Of a stretch of DNA of 45,737 nt, positions 10,456-18,102 are shown piece by piece. The number at the start of each line of letters is the position of its first letter. Within the stretch, counting starts at the first letter, position 1. The notes below the pieces were generated by a model. It was not told the origin of the DNA, did not search any database, and saw only the letters and a program-made list of their open reading frames with translations. The DNA lies in contig DUBH01000005.1 in assembly GCA_012960415.1 (NCBI GenBank), positions 1 through 45,737 on the forward strand, written 5' to 3'. Both the position numbers and the translations under genes were made by a program. Origin of the DNA: Henriciella sp. (GTDB lineage: Bacteria > Pseudomonadota > Alphaproteobacteria > Caulobacterales > Hyphomonadaceae).

Positions 10456-11450
10456 GCTGATGCGAGACCGCTGGGCGCGCCAGCTTCTGCTGCCTGTCGG
10501 CGAGTGTTGAAGCAGAGCATCGAGACCTGCTCATCGCTCAGCGGGCGGGCAAGACGGATGCCGGCATAGCAATCATTCACCCAGACCACATGGCCACGCA
10601 GCCAGACGTCGTCGAGCTCGAAACAGATCGCGCGGCGGCGGGTAATCCTGCCATCATGCTTGATACGGAGGCCGCCGACATTGAAGTCGACAATGGTGAG
10701 GTCGTGGATGTCGCTGCCGAGGCGGACGGGCACTTCTCGGTAGCAGACATGGCGCTCTGCTCGCTTTTTCCAGCGACGAATGCGCGGGCGGAACCAGTAG
10801 GAGGTGCCGACGAGCAGGGCCAGCGTCACCAGGAGCGGAAAGCCGAGCGCGGAAAGCGGCCCGGCGCCGCCCTTGGTGGAGGTCTCTTCAGAACCAGGCG
10901 TCGGATGCGCCGCAGATTGGCGGTAGGCGAGGCTGGCGCTTTCGCTTTCGAATTGCAGATTGTCCGTCGAGCGGGCGGCATCGCCTAGGCTTCCTGCCTT
11001 CATGGCATCAGGTCGCATTGTTGGTTCTTCAGCCCAGCTGTCGCTAACCGAGCAGGACAGCTGCTTTTCTAGGCGGGCGATTTCAGCGCGAACGAGGTTC
11101 GGGACCCCCCGGTCGAGGAGCTGAAGGGCCGCGTCACCGTCAGCGCTGTCTAGCCGCTCCATGACCATCGATAGTTCTGCGACGAATACGATCATCGCCG
11201 TCTGGCGGACATCAAGCTCCTCGGGGTCCATGTCGCCATAAAGGTCGATGAGTGAAATTTCGCCCAAGGACGCGTCCAGTTCACCCACAAGCGGCATCTT
11301 GGCCCGGCGCGTTGGCGCGTGAGAAATCTCGAAGACCGTGTTCACCGTGCGCAGCAGCGGGCTCAACGAGGCGCAGGCGTCGTCGGCATGAGCTGCGCTG
11401 GCACCCGCGATCGACAGCAGGAGGGCGATTATCAGGCGTGTAGCGAACAC
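10452..11450 (-). CDS. PilZ-domain protein with periplasmic N-terminal domain
   Basis: A 332-residue bitopic protein: signal peptide (1-22, cleavage near AHAD), a ~170-residue helical periplasmic region with two Cys (26 and 133), a transmembrane helix (198-220, FPLLVTLALLVGTSYWF), a basic stop-transfer stretch, then a cytoplasmic PilZ domain. The PilZ arginine region is RAERHVCYR (230-238) and the second motif is DFNVGG (255-260), in which Asn257 replaces the usual Ser of D/N-x-S-x-x-G. Cyclic-di-GMP binding is therefore plausible but not certain. The layout suggests a receptor that links periplasmic sensing to c-di-GMP. No cognate cyclase or pilus gene lies nearby. Confidence 0.82.
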   Translation of the reverse strand: MFATRLIIALLLSIAGASAAHADDACASLSPLLRTVNTVFEISHAPTRRAKMPLVGELDASLGEISLIDLYGDMDPEELDVRQTAMIVFVAELSMVMERLDSADGDAALQLLDRGVPNLVRAEIARLEKQLSCSVSDSWAEEPTMRPDAMKAGSLGDAARSTDNLQFESESASLAYRQSAAHPTPGSEETSTKGGAGPLSALGFPLLVTLALLVGTSYWFRPRIRRWKKRAERHVCYREVPVRLGSDIHDLTIVDFNVGGLRIKHDGRITRRRAICFELDDVWLRGHVVWVNDCYAGIRLARPLSDEQVSMLCFNTRRQAAEAGAPSGLASA

Positions 11451-11585
11451 GTTTTCTATATACCGGCGAACAGTTTATAAAATATTGTTCTAAAACAACG
11501 CAGAGAATGCTTACACTTCTAGTTGCGCAAAGGCCTAGGGTTACCGGAGTTTACGAAAAGCCCGCACCCTTGGGTTGGGAAGGAT

Positions 11586-12776
11586 TCAGCCTGCTGAAGA
11601 GACCTGGCTTTGCCCAAGCTTGAAGAACTCAGTGATGAGGCCCCGCTGGCGCTCTGACAGGTCAGGGTGCCAGATTTCGAAGATGAGGACGTAGCGTGCC
11701 TTGTCGCTGCGGTTCCAGGCTTCGTGTTCAATCGTGTCATCGAAGACGAAAACCTCGCCATCCTTCCATTCGCGGGTCTCATTGCCGACCCGGAAGCCGC
11801 AATCGCCCGGCAGGATGATTGGCAGGTGGCAGATGAGCCTTGTATTGATCTGTCCGTGGTGGGGCGGGATGGCAGCGCCGGGTTCCAGCCTGGAGAACAG
11901 GACGGAAGGGGCAGGGGCAGGGTTTACGGCCTCGCCGATGGCTTCGATGGCCGCCCATGTCTTTGGGCAGCGAGCGATATTCTCTTCGATCCGTTTGCCT
12001 TGCTTGATGAGGTAGAAGGCGCTCCAGTCAGGATTATCAAGCAGCGGGTGGGAGACGCCAGCCCCTTCGCGGCCAGCCGATTCAACATAAGGTGTGAAGC
12101 CAGCTTCCGCGGCCGCCTTCTCGCTGAGCAGGGTTTCGAGTTCACCGCGGATCGTTTCGGTCTGGGCGGCGAGCGCGCCGGTCCAGCTGAAACTATCCAA
12201 TGGATAAAATTGCCGGTTTGGAAGCCCCGGATAGAAGTAACGCGTCGGCTGGGATGGGTAGAAGGTCGCCTTGCCTGTCAGGAAATCGAGGCTCTGGCGG
12301 AACAGGTCGTCATCGGGCGCCGCGCCGAGATCGTGATCCTCTGCGAACTTGTCGAGCGCCTCTGCGAGTTCATCAGCAGGGGAGGGGGTCTGCTCACCGG
12401 GGCCAGCGAGGAAGGTTTCTGCCGCTGTGATGAGCTGGTGTATCTCCTGCGTCCGGATCAGGTGAGGCGTGATGTCCGCTAGTCCCCGGCGGAAGGCAGC
12501 TTCGGCATCCTTTGGCCTGCCGGAGCCAACGAGTGCCTGACCATAGTGAAGCCGCGCCCGCACGCTTGATGGGTCAACCTGTATGGCTTTTTCAAGCGAC
12601 GCGACGCGCCCGGCCATATCGCCCTGAAGGGATTTGGCAAAAGAGAGCGCGACCCAGATATCCGGACCCGGCCAGCCAAGATCAATCGCCCGCTGCAACG
12701 CCGTTTCAGCCGCAGGGCCGTCCTGTCTCTGAAGCGCCTGCATCCCTTGCGCGGCGAAGTCTCTGGCTTGTGTCAT
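11586..12776 (-). CDS. TPR protein fused to aspartyl/asparaginyl beta-hydroxylase domain
   Basis: A 396-residue cytoplasmic protein. Residues ~1-125 are TPR-like helix pairs (QGMQALQRQDGPAAETALQR, SVRARLHYGQALVGSG). Residues ~225-380 are an aspartyl/asparaginyl beta-hydroxylase domain, an Fe(II)/2-oxoglutarate oxygenase. PPHHGQINTR carries the first iron ligand (His306, H-x-G) and Arg313, and DDTIEHEAWN carries the second (His351); this family uses two His and no carboxylate, and the pattern is intact. The ATG at 12774-12776 has GGAAAGGA about eight bases upstream; a longer reading is rejected because its extra N-terminus is encoded by the duplicated guaA leader read backwards. The substrate is unknown. 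Confidence 0.88.
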   Translation of the reverse strand: MTQARDFAAQGMQALQRQDGPAAETALQRAIDLGWPGPDIWVALSFAKSLQGDMAGRVASLEKAIQVDPSSVRARLHYGQALVGSGRPKDAEAAFRRGLADITPHLIRTQEIHQLITAAETFLAGPGEQTPSPADELAEALDKFAEDHDLGAAPDDDLFRQSLDFLTGKATFYPSQPTRYFYPGLPNRQFYPLDSFSWTGALAAQTETIRGELETLLSEKAAAEAGFTPYVESAGREGAGVSHPLLDNPDWSAFYLIKQGKRIEENIARCPKTWAAIEAIGEAVNPAPAPSVLFSRLEPGAAIPPHHGQINTRLICHLPIILPGDCGFRVGNETREWKDGEVFVFDDTIEHEAWNRSDKARYVLIFEIWHPDLSERQRGLITEFFKLGQSQVSSAG

Positions 12777-13211
12777 GCGGCATGTCCTTTCCGGTGGGCT
12801 GGTCGCATTAGCCCTTCCAGCCCCAGCCATTAGCGGTTGGGAGGCTGCATGGCCAGTTCATCCGATTCTGGAGCGAACGTGCACTGTCGAGGTGCTGCGA
12901 ACTGATTCCGGGACTTTGGGTGGCGCGGAACTCCACGTGACGCGAAACGAATTACCATTGATAGGCCGAATTGCGCGGGTAATTGGCGCAATGATCCCTA
13001 TATGAGCAGTCCAGAGCGCAACAAACACCGCCTTCAGGTTCCGGTATTGCGCGAGAGTTGCGGGCATGTCCCTGCCACCAGACTGTCGAGTTCGACATAG
13101 ACCAAAACGCCCATGGCGTTCCTTCTGCCTGGACTGCACGCGCGACGTTGAGCGTCCGGCAGCCCTCGCTCTCCTCCTGCAGGCGACACTGATCGCTATT
13201 CAAGGAAACTG
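12777..13211 (+). other. Gap with guaA-leader copy and putative promoter
   Basis: This 435-base stretch holds no supported gene. Its left part contains the guaA-leader copy described separately, which opens an 18-codon reading frame (ATG 12849-12851) starting MASSSDSG and ending in TGA. Farther right, TTGATA near 12957 with TAATTG 16 bases later is a plausible sigma-70-like promoter for the Cys-repeat gene, but it lies about 230 bases upstream of that start. The rest is unassigned. Confidence 0.4.
12811..12870 (+). repeat. Partial copy of the guaA leader and first codons (copy A)
   Basis: Aligned by eye with 14730-14790, this segment matches at about 53 of 60 positions with a single one-base gap. 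The shared block includes the purine-rich ribosome-binding region, the ATG and the first seven codons (GCATGGCCAGTTCA is identical). Similarity stops abruptly after the GATTCTG/GATTCCG end. It is a truncated duplicate of the start of guaA, placed about 1.92 kb upstream of the real one. Confidence 0.9.
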
Positions 13212-13979
13212 ATGACCAATCGCGTTTTGAAACGCCCCGATGGGCACACGGTTGACGCTGCGCGCCGAGTGCGCAATGCCGATGCCTTGACCTACAGGCC
13301 TATGCCCTGGCTTCATGCCGGCCTTATCATTGCGCTTGCCTGTCTACTGACAGTCCTGCCAGCTGAAGCCCAGGCGGACAGCCCGGTCCCTGAGAATGCG
13401 ACGTCGAGGTCGTTTGGAAACAGCTGGACATGCGATCCGGGCTTCGTGCGCGAGGCGGGCGAATGCGCTGAAATCGTCGTGCCCGACAATGCTTATGCGA
13501 CAAAGGCGGTCTATGGCCGCGGCTGGGAATGCGTTCACGGTTTTGACAGGCAGGTCGACAAATGCGTCGAAATTTTCGTCCCTGCCAATGCCTATCTCGA
13601 CAATAATGGGTCGAGCTGGAGGTGCGATCGCGGGTTTGAACGCGACGGCGGCGTCTGTCGTGAACTCAAAGTTCCAGCTAATGCCTTCCTCTCGGATGTT
13701 GATTTCGGAACCGGCTGGGAATGCGAACGCGGATACGTCAAGGAGGGGCTAAGCTGCGACCGGATCGACCTGCCGGGGAATGGATACCTGACGAGCAGCC
13801 GATATGGCAGCGGCTGGGCCTGTGAGCGGGGGTTCCTGCAGATGTCGACGTCCTGTGAACGCGTAATTGTACCTGCGAACGCGCACCTCAATTACAATGG
13901 AGATGGCTGGGATTGTAACCGCCCTTTCAAACAGGCTGGGGAGGGCTGCGTCCTGCCAAGGGAGGGTGCACTTGATTGA
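13212..13979 (+). CDS. Secreted protein with six Cys-rich W-x-C repeats
   Basis: A 255-residue protein. After a basic N-region it has a hydrophobic signal segment (~34-55, LIIALACLLTVLPAEAQA). The mature part is six consecutive units of about 30-37 residues, each W-x-C-x-x-G-F/Y-x5-7-C followed in units 1-5 by an I/L/V-x-VP-x-NAYL type linker; for example GWECVHGF with KCVEIFVPANAYL. Each unit has two Cys, so intra-unit disulfides are likely. Similar repeats occur next to other domains in secreted proteobacterial proteins, but I know of no assigned function. AAGGAAA before the ATG supports the 13212 start, although an ATG at 13302 sits right before the signal core. Its stop overlaps the following protease start, so the two are coupled. 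Confidence 0.78.
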   Translation: MTNRVLKRPDGHTVDAARRVRNADALTYRPMPWLHAGLIIALACLLTVLPAEAQADSPVPENATSRSFGNSWTCDPGFVREAGECAEIVVPDNAYATKAVYGRGWECVHGFDRQVDKCVEIFVPANAYLDNNGSSWRCDRGFERDGGVCRELKVPANAFLSDVDFGTGWECERGYVKEGLSCDRIDLPGNGYLTSSRYGSGWACERGFLQMSTSCERVIVPANAHLNYNGDGWDCNRPFKQAGEGCVLPREGALD

Positions 13980-14697
13980 GCCGGTACTTCTGACGACAGC
14001 GCGCGTGCGGACCTTCAATGGTCAGCAGCCGCTCACCAATGCATCGGGCTTTTTCTTCCAGCGGGGCCGGCGGCTTTTCCTGGTGACCAGCCGGCACGTC
14101 CTGTTCGACGAGCCGGCAGATCATCGCCCAGATCGTGTCGAGCTGGAATTCCATACGGACAAGAACGATCTCGGCCAGTCGACGGGGTTCTCGATCCCGC
14201 TCTACCAAGGCGGGCGCAATAGCTGGCTGGAACTCAGTGACGGGGCGGGCATGGTCGATATCGTTGCGATCGAAATTGATGCGTCCGCCTTGCCGAAGAC
14301 GGTCGTGATGAGTGCATTCACGCGCGAGGATATCGTGGCCTCGGACGAGCCCCTCGAGATCGGGTCGACATTCCTGATTCTTGGTTATCCGCTTGGCTTT
14401 GACGATGCGCTTCATCATCTTCCTGTCGCGCGTCAGGCGACCCTGGCTTCGTCCTTTGGGCTGCGTTTCGGGGGCGAGGGATATTTCCTTGCCGATGCAC
14501 GCACCCATCGCGGTATTAGCGGCGCGCCGGTCATCATGCGTAAGGCCGGTGCAGGCAAGAACGATGCGGGGCGCTGGCGGCTTGTCGGCGTCCATTCAGC
14601 CCGTCTGGAAGCGTCGTCCAGAGACCCCGTGCATGATGAAGCGTTGAGCCTGAATTCGATCTGGTACGCCGATGCATTGAATACGCTGATAAGCTAG
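13972..14697 (+). CDS. Trypsin-like serine protease (TTG start)
   Basis: A 241-residue chymotrypsin-fold protease. The triad is visible: His42 in LVTSRHVLF, Asp97 in VDIVAIEID, and Ser183 in HRGISGAPVI (G-x-S-G). There is no ATG near the natural beginning; TTG at 13972 is chosen because GGGAGG lies 6-7 bases upstream and the conserved fold starts immediately after. GTG at 13966 would fall on that site, and an ATG at 13867 would run through the preceding gene. From this start there is no signal peptide, so the enzyme may act inside the cell, although its partner gene encodes a secreted protein. The start overlaps the preceding stop by eight bases. Substrate unknown. Confidence 0.78.
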   Translation: MIEPVLLTTARVRTFNGQQPLTNASGFFFQRGRRLFLVTSRHVLFDEPADHRPDRVELEFHTDKNDLGQSTGFSIPLYQGGRNSWLELSDGAGMVDIVAIEIDASALPKTVVMSAFTREDIVASDEPLEIGSTFLILGYPLGFDDALHHLPVARQATLASSFGLRFGGEGYFLADARTHRGISGAPVIMRKAGAGKNDAGRWRLVGVHSARLEASSRDPVHDEALSLNSIWYADALNTLIS

Positions 14698-14729
14698 CGC
14701 GGCTTCTGGCTTCGTCACCGACAGCATGA

Positions 14730-14790
14730 GGCCTTCCAGCCCCGGCCATAAGCGGCTAGGAGGCTCGCATGGCCAGTTCACCCGATTCCG
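14730..14790 (+). repeat. Native guaA leader and start region (copy B)
   Basis: This is the intact counterpart of the repeat at 12811-12870: CTAGGAGGCTCGC then the guaA ATG at 14769. The two copies bracket the Cys-repeat and protease genes. Confidence 0.9.
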
Positions 14791-16352
14791 TTGCAGACAA
14801 GCACGAGCACGTCCTGATTGTCGATTTCGGCTCTCAAGTTACCCAGCTGATTGCGCGGCGCCTTCGCGAAAGCGGCGTCTATTGCGAAATCCATCCCTTC
14901 AACAAGGTGGACGGCGCGTTCCTGGACAGCTTTGACCCCAAGGCGATCATCCTGTCTGGCGGGCCTGCGAGCGTCACCTGGGATGACAGCCCGCGTGCGG
15001 ACCAGGCGGTATTTGAGCGGGGCGTGCCGGTGCTGGGCATCTGCTATGGCCAGCAGGTCATGATGCAGCAGCTGGGCGGGCGCGTTGAAAGTGGCACCAG
15101 CCGTGAGTTTGGCCGCGCTTTTATCGAGCAGGTCACCGACAGTGAGCTGCTGGAGGGCCTGTTTGGGGGCGAGGACGGCAAGGAAGAAGTCTGGATGAGC
15201 CATGGCGACCATGTCGCTGAGCTGGCCCCGGGCTTTGGCGTGATTGCGAAATCACCGGGCGCGCCGCTGGCAATCATCGCAGACCTTGAGCGCCGTTTCT
15301 ATGGCACGCAGTTCCACCCCGAAGTCGTGCACACCGTGCATGGCCGGGACATGCTGCGCAATTTCACGCACAAGATTGCCGGGCTTTCCGGTGACTGGAC
15401 GATGGCGGCCTACCGCGAGGAAGCGATTGATAAGATCCGCAAGCAGGTTGGCGACGGCAAGGTGATCTGCGGTCTTTCCGGCGGCGTGGATTCATCGGTT
15501 GCGGCCGTCCTGATACATGAAGCCATCGGCGACCAGTTGACCTGCGTCTATGTCGATCACGGCCTGATGCGCCTCAACGAGAGCGAGGAAGTCGTCGGGC
15601 TTTTCCGTGACCATTACAATATTCCGCTGGTCCATGTGGATGCGAGCGAGACCTTCCTCGGCGCCCTTGAGGGGATTTCCGACCCGGAGAAGAAGCGTAA
15701 GACGATTGGCGGGCTCTTTATCGACGTCTTCGAGGAAGAGGCAAAGAAGATTGGCGGGGCGGACTTCCTCGCACAGGGCACGCTCTATCCGGACGTGATC
15801 GAAAGCGTCTCGGCGATTGGCGGGCCATCCGTCACGATCAAGTCCCACCACAATGTCGGCGGCCTGCCTGAGCGTATGAACATGAAGCTGGTCGAGCCGC
15901 TGCGTGAGCTGTTCAAGGACGAGGTCCGCGCGCTCGGCCGTGAGCTTGGGCTGCCGCAGAGCTTTATCGGTCGCCATCCGTTTCCGGGGCCGGGGCTTGC
16001 GATCCGTATTCCGGGAGAGATTACGCGCGAGAAGGCCGACACGCTGCGCAAGGCGGACGCGATCTATATCGAAGAGATCAAGAATGCCGGCCTCTATGAT
16101 GAGATCTGGCAGGCATTCTCAGTGTTGCTGCCTGTGAACACGGTCGGTGTGATGGGCGATGAGCGCACCTATGAGGCCGTACTGGCGCTTCGTGCGGTGA
16201 CATCCACTGACGGCATGACGGCGGATTATTACCCCTACGACCACGCCTTCCTTGGCCGGGTTGCAACCCGCATCATCAATGAGGTGAAGGGCGTGAACCG
16301 GGTCGTCTATGACGTGACGAGCAAGCCGCCCGGCACGATTGAGTGGGAATGA
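14769..16352 (+). CDS. guaA: GMP synthase (glutamine-hydrolysing)
   Basis: A 527-residue cytoplasmic enzyme that converts XMP to GMP using ATP and glutamine. The N-terminal class I amidotransferase domain has the catalytic Cys92 in GICYGQQ and the His/Glu pair in FHPEVVH. The ATP-pyrophosphatase domain begins with the P-loop [11 protein letters not shown], and the C-terminal dimerisation domain ends [11 protein letters not shown], the usual end of the family. GGAGG precedes the ATG. The 3' end of this gene abuts a tyrosine integrase gene. Genomic islands are known to insert at the 3' end of guaA, and the reading frame is left intact here. Confidence 0.98.
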   Translation: MASSPDSVADKHEHVLIVDFGSQVTQLIARRLRESGVYCEIHPFNKVDGAFLDSFDPKAIILSGGPASVTWDDSPRADQAVFERGVPVLGICYGQQVMMQQLGGRVESGTSREFGRAFIEQVTDSELLEGLFGGEDGKEEVWMSHGDHVAELAPGFGVIAKSPGAPLAIIADLERRFYGTQFHPEVVHTVHGRDMLRNFTHKIAGLSGDWTMAAYREEAIDKIRKQVGDGKVICGLSGGVDSSVAAVLIHEAIGDQLTCVYVDHGLMRLNESEEVVGLFRDHYNIPLVHVDASETFLGALEGISDPEKKRKTIGGLFIDVFEEEAKKIGGADFLAQGTLYPDVIESVSAIGGPSVTIKSHHNVGGLPERMNMKLVEPLRELFKDEVRALGRELGLPQSFIGRHPFPGPGLAIRIPGEITREKADTLRKADAIYIEEIKNAGLYDEIWQAFSVLLPVNTVGVMGDERTYEAVLALRAVTSTDGMTADYYPYDHAFLGRVATRIINEVKGVNRVVYDVTSKPPGTIEWE

Positions 16353-16466
16353 TTCCGCGTCTCTCGCGGACTATCGCGAACGATCAATAAATTCAACAAA
16401 TACAATAGCTTGATACCGATTTTCGTTCGGTGTCTATCGCCTTCTATCGCGGGCCAACGGAACATT

Positions 16467-16622
16467 CTGACGGTATCGCCTGACGGTATACAAATTGCCT
16501 CTTCCTGCCTAAAGTCAAAATACCGTCAGCCCATTTTGGCGGCCTGACGGTATTTTTTCGGCATAACGCATTGAAAAATAAGTTTTTTGTTGTGGAAAAT
16601 TGGCCATTTCGGCCTGACGGTA
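16467..16622. repeat. Five CTGACGGTA-type sites before the integrase gene
   Basis: CTGACGGTAT occurs directly at 16467-16476, 16480-16489 and 16544-16553, inverted (ATACCGTCAG) at 16520-16529, and as CTGACGGTAA at 16614-16623. Two of them share a longer context (CCATTTTGGCGGCCTGACGGTA and CCATTTCGGCCTGACGGTA). Clustered short direct and inverted repeats between a target gene and its integrase are typical of arm-type integrase binding sites, so this is probably part of the attachment region. Confidence 0.75.
16520..16558 (+). terminator. Hairpin with T run downstream of guaA
   Basis: ATACCGTCAG (16520-16529) pairs perfectly with CTGACGGTAT (16544-16553) across a 14-base loop, and the right arm runs into TTTTTT (16553-16558). 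It could end guaA transcription. The same bases also belong to the repeated CTGACGGTA family, so the function may instead be integrase binding, or both. Confidence 0.55.
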
Positions 16623-16646
16623 AAATTGGTGGGAAGGAGGCGCAAC

Positions 16647-17906
16647 ATGCTGACCGATATTGCAATCAAGTCTTTGAAATCAAAGGATAAACCCTACAAG
16701 GTCGCAGACCGGGACGGTCTCTATGTGTCCGTCGCGCCGACGGGCACCAAGACCTTCCGCTACGATTACCGTGTGAACGGGCGCCGGGAGACGCTGACCA
16801 TCGGGCGTTATGGCAAGTACGGGATCACGCTGGCGGCTGCGCGCGAGAAGCTGATCGATGCGAAGAAGCTCGTGGATGAGGGTGTCTCACCCGCCAAGGA
16901 AAAGAAGCGGGCCAAGGCCAAAGCGAAATCCGAAGGGACGTTCGGGGAGCTTGCTCAGCGCTGGCTCGCTGAGAGCGAGATGTCGGACTCGACCCGCGAC
17001 ATGCGTCGTCACATTGTCGATCGTGACCTGATCCCGGCGCTGGGCAATTACACCTTGCGCGAAGTGACGAGCGAGGACGTCCGTCAGCTCTGCGACAAGA
17101 TCAAGAAGCGGGGCGCGCCTTCAACGGCGCTGCACGCCCGCGAGTTCATCAAGCTCATCTACGCCTTCGCCAATTTGCACGGCATCCGTGTCGAGAATCC
17201 CGCCGAGGAGGTCGATCCCCGGTCGATCGCGCGTGTCCGGCCCCGCGACCGCTCGCTCACGCCGCTGGAGATCCGGGTCCTCTATCGCGTGCTCGAAGAG
17301 ATCACCGCCAATCCGACGCTGAAGCTCGGCGTGAAATTCATCCTGCTGACGATGAAGCGCAAGACCGAGGTCGCCCATGCGACATGGGATGAAGTCAGTT
17401 TCCAGGATGCGGTCTGGACCATCCCGAAGAAGCGGATGAAGACCGGCCTCGACCACAATGTCTATCTGTCGAACCAGGCGCTCGATATTCTGGTGGCGCT
17501 TAAAACCTGCGCAGGCGGATCGAAATACGTCTTCCCGTCGCGCTATGACACGTTTCGCCCGATATCGAATGCGACCTTCAACCGGATCACCGACAGCGCC
17601 CACAAGCTGGCAAGCGAGATGGAGCTTCCGCTGGAGCCTTTCACCGTCCACGACCTGCGGCGCACGGGCTCGACGCTCCTGAATGAGCTTGGTTTCAATC
17701 GCGACTGGATCGAAAAAAGCCTCGCGCACGAAGACCGGCGCTCTTCGCGTGGGGTCTACAACAAGGCCGAATATGCAGACCAGCGCCGCCACATGATGCA
17801 GGAATGGGCCGACATGATCGATGCCTGGGCTGCGGGTGAAAGCCGCAAGCCGAACATCATCCCGGAGAGCATGGCGGTCTACGCCGCTGATCCGAGGGTG
17901 GGGTGA
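16647..17906 (+). CDS. Tyrosine-type site-specific integrase
   Basis: A 419-residue recombinase of the phage/ICE P4-like class. Residues ~1-95 form the DUF4102-type arm-binding domain (KVADRDGLYVSV, TLTIGRYGKYGITLAAAR), ~98-180 the core-binding domain, and ~205-385 the catalytic domain. Active-site residues can be placed: Arg238 in MKRKTEVAHATW, Lys in the IPKKRMKTG beta-hairpin, His335 and Arg338 in HDLRRTG, His361 in SLAHED and the nucleophile Tyr371 in GVYNKAEY. The usual first-motif context (TGxRxxE) is altered to MKRKTE. GGAAGGAGG directly before ATG 16647 decides the start over an upstream ATG at 16587. It would recombine the guaA 3' end with the element. Confidence 0.95.
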   Translation: MLTDIAIKSLKSKDKPYKVADRDGLYVSVAPTGTKTFRYDYRVNGRRETLTIGRYGKYGITLAAAREKLIDAKKLVDEGVSPAKEKKRAKAKAKSEGTFGELAQRWLAESEMSDSTRDMRRHIVDRDLIPALGNYTLREVTSEDVRQLCDKIKKRGAPSTALHAREFIKLIYAFANLHGIRVENPAEEVDPRSIARVRPRDRSLTPLEIRVLYRVLEEITANPTLKLGVKFILLTMKRKTEVAHATWDEVSFQDAVWTIPKKRMKTGLDHNVYLSNQALDILVALKTCAGGSKYVFPSRYDTFRPISNATFNRITDSAHKLASEMELPLEPFTVHDLRRTGSTLLNELGFNRDWIEKSLAHEDRRSSRGVYNKAEYADQRRHMMQEWADMIDAWAAGESRKPNIIPESMAVYAADPRVG

Positions 17907-18102
17907 TCGTCACTTCCGGTTCGGGCGCAGAAGGAGTCTTTACGACCGGCATGAAGCGTAGGCCAAAGCTGACGTTTGCGATTGCGGCGCGAAGCAGCGC
18001 TGATGGCGCCAAACGGCCAATCGTGGATCCCAGGTCAGATTGGATGAATGTCGTGGACAATCCCATGTTGCAACACATCGGTCTAAGTAGGAAGGTGTAA
18101 CT

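Noticed and set aside
12952-13203. Minus-strand frame of 83 codons in the gap before the Cys-repeat gene
   Set aside because: No ribosome-binding site, no recognisable domain, and it overlaps the likely promoter and leader of the rightward gene.
16467-16490. Iteron-type replication origin
   Set aside because: Only two of the repeats are tandem and no replication initiator gene is present in the window.
16353-16646. CRISPR-like array from the repeated CTGACGGTA motif
   Set aside because: Repeats are only 9-10 bases, irregularly spaced and in both orientations, and no cas gene is near; integrase-binding sites fit better.
17903-18100. Small frame starting at GTG that overlaps the integrase stop (65 codons)
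   Set aside because: The GTGA overlap is suggestive, but there is no ribosome-binding site of its own and no conserved feature; it ends just before the next gene's ribosome-binding site.
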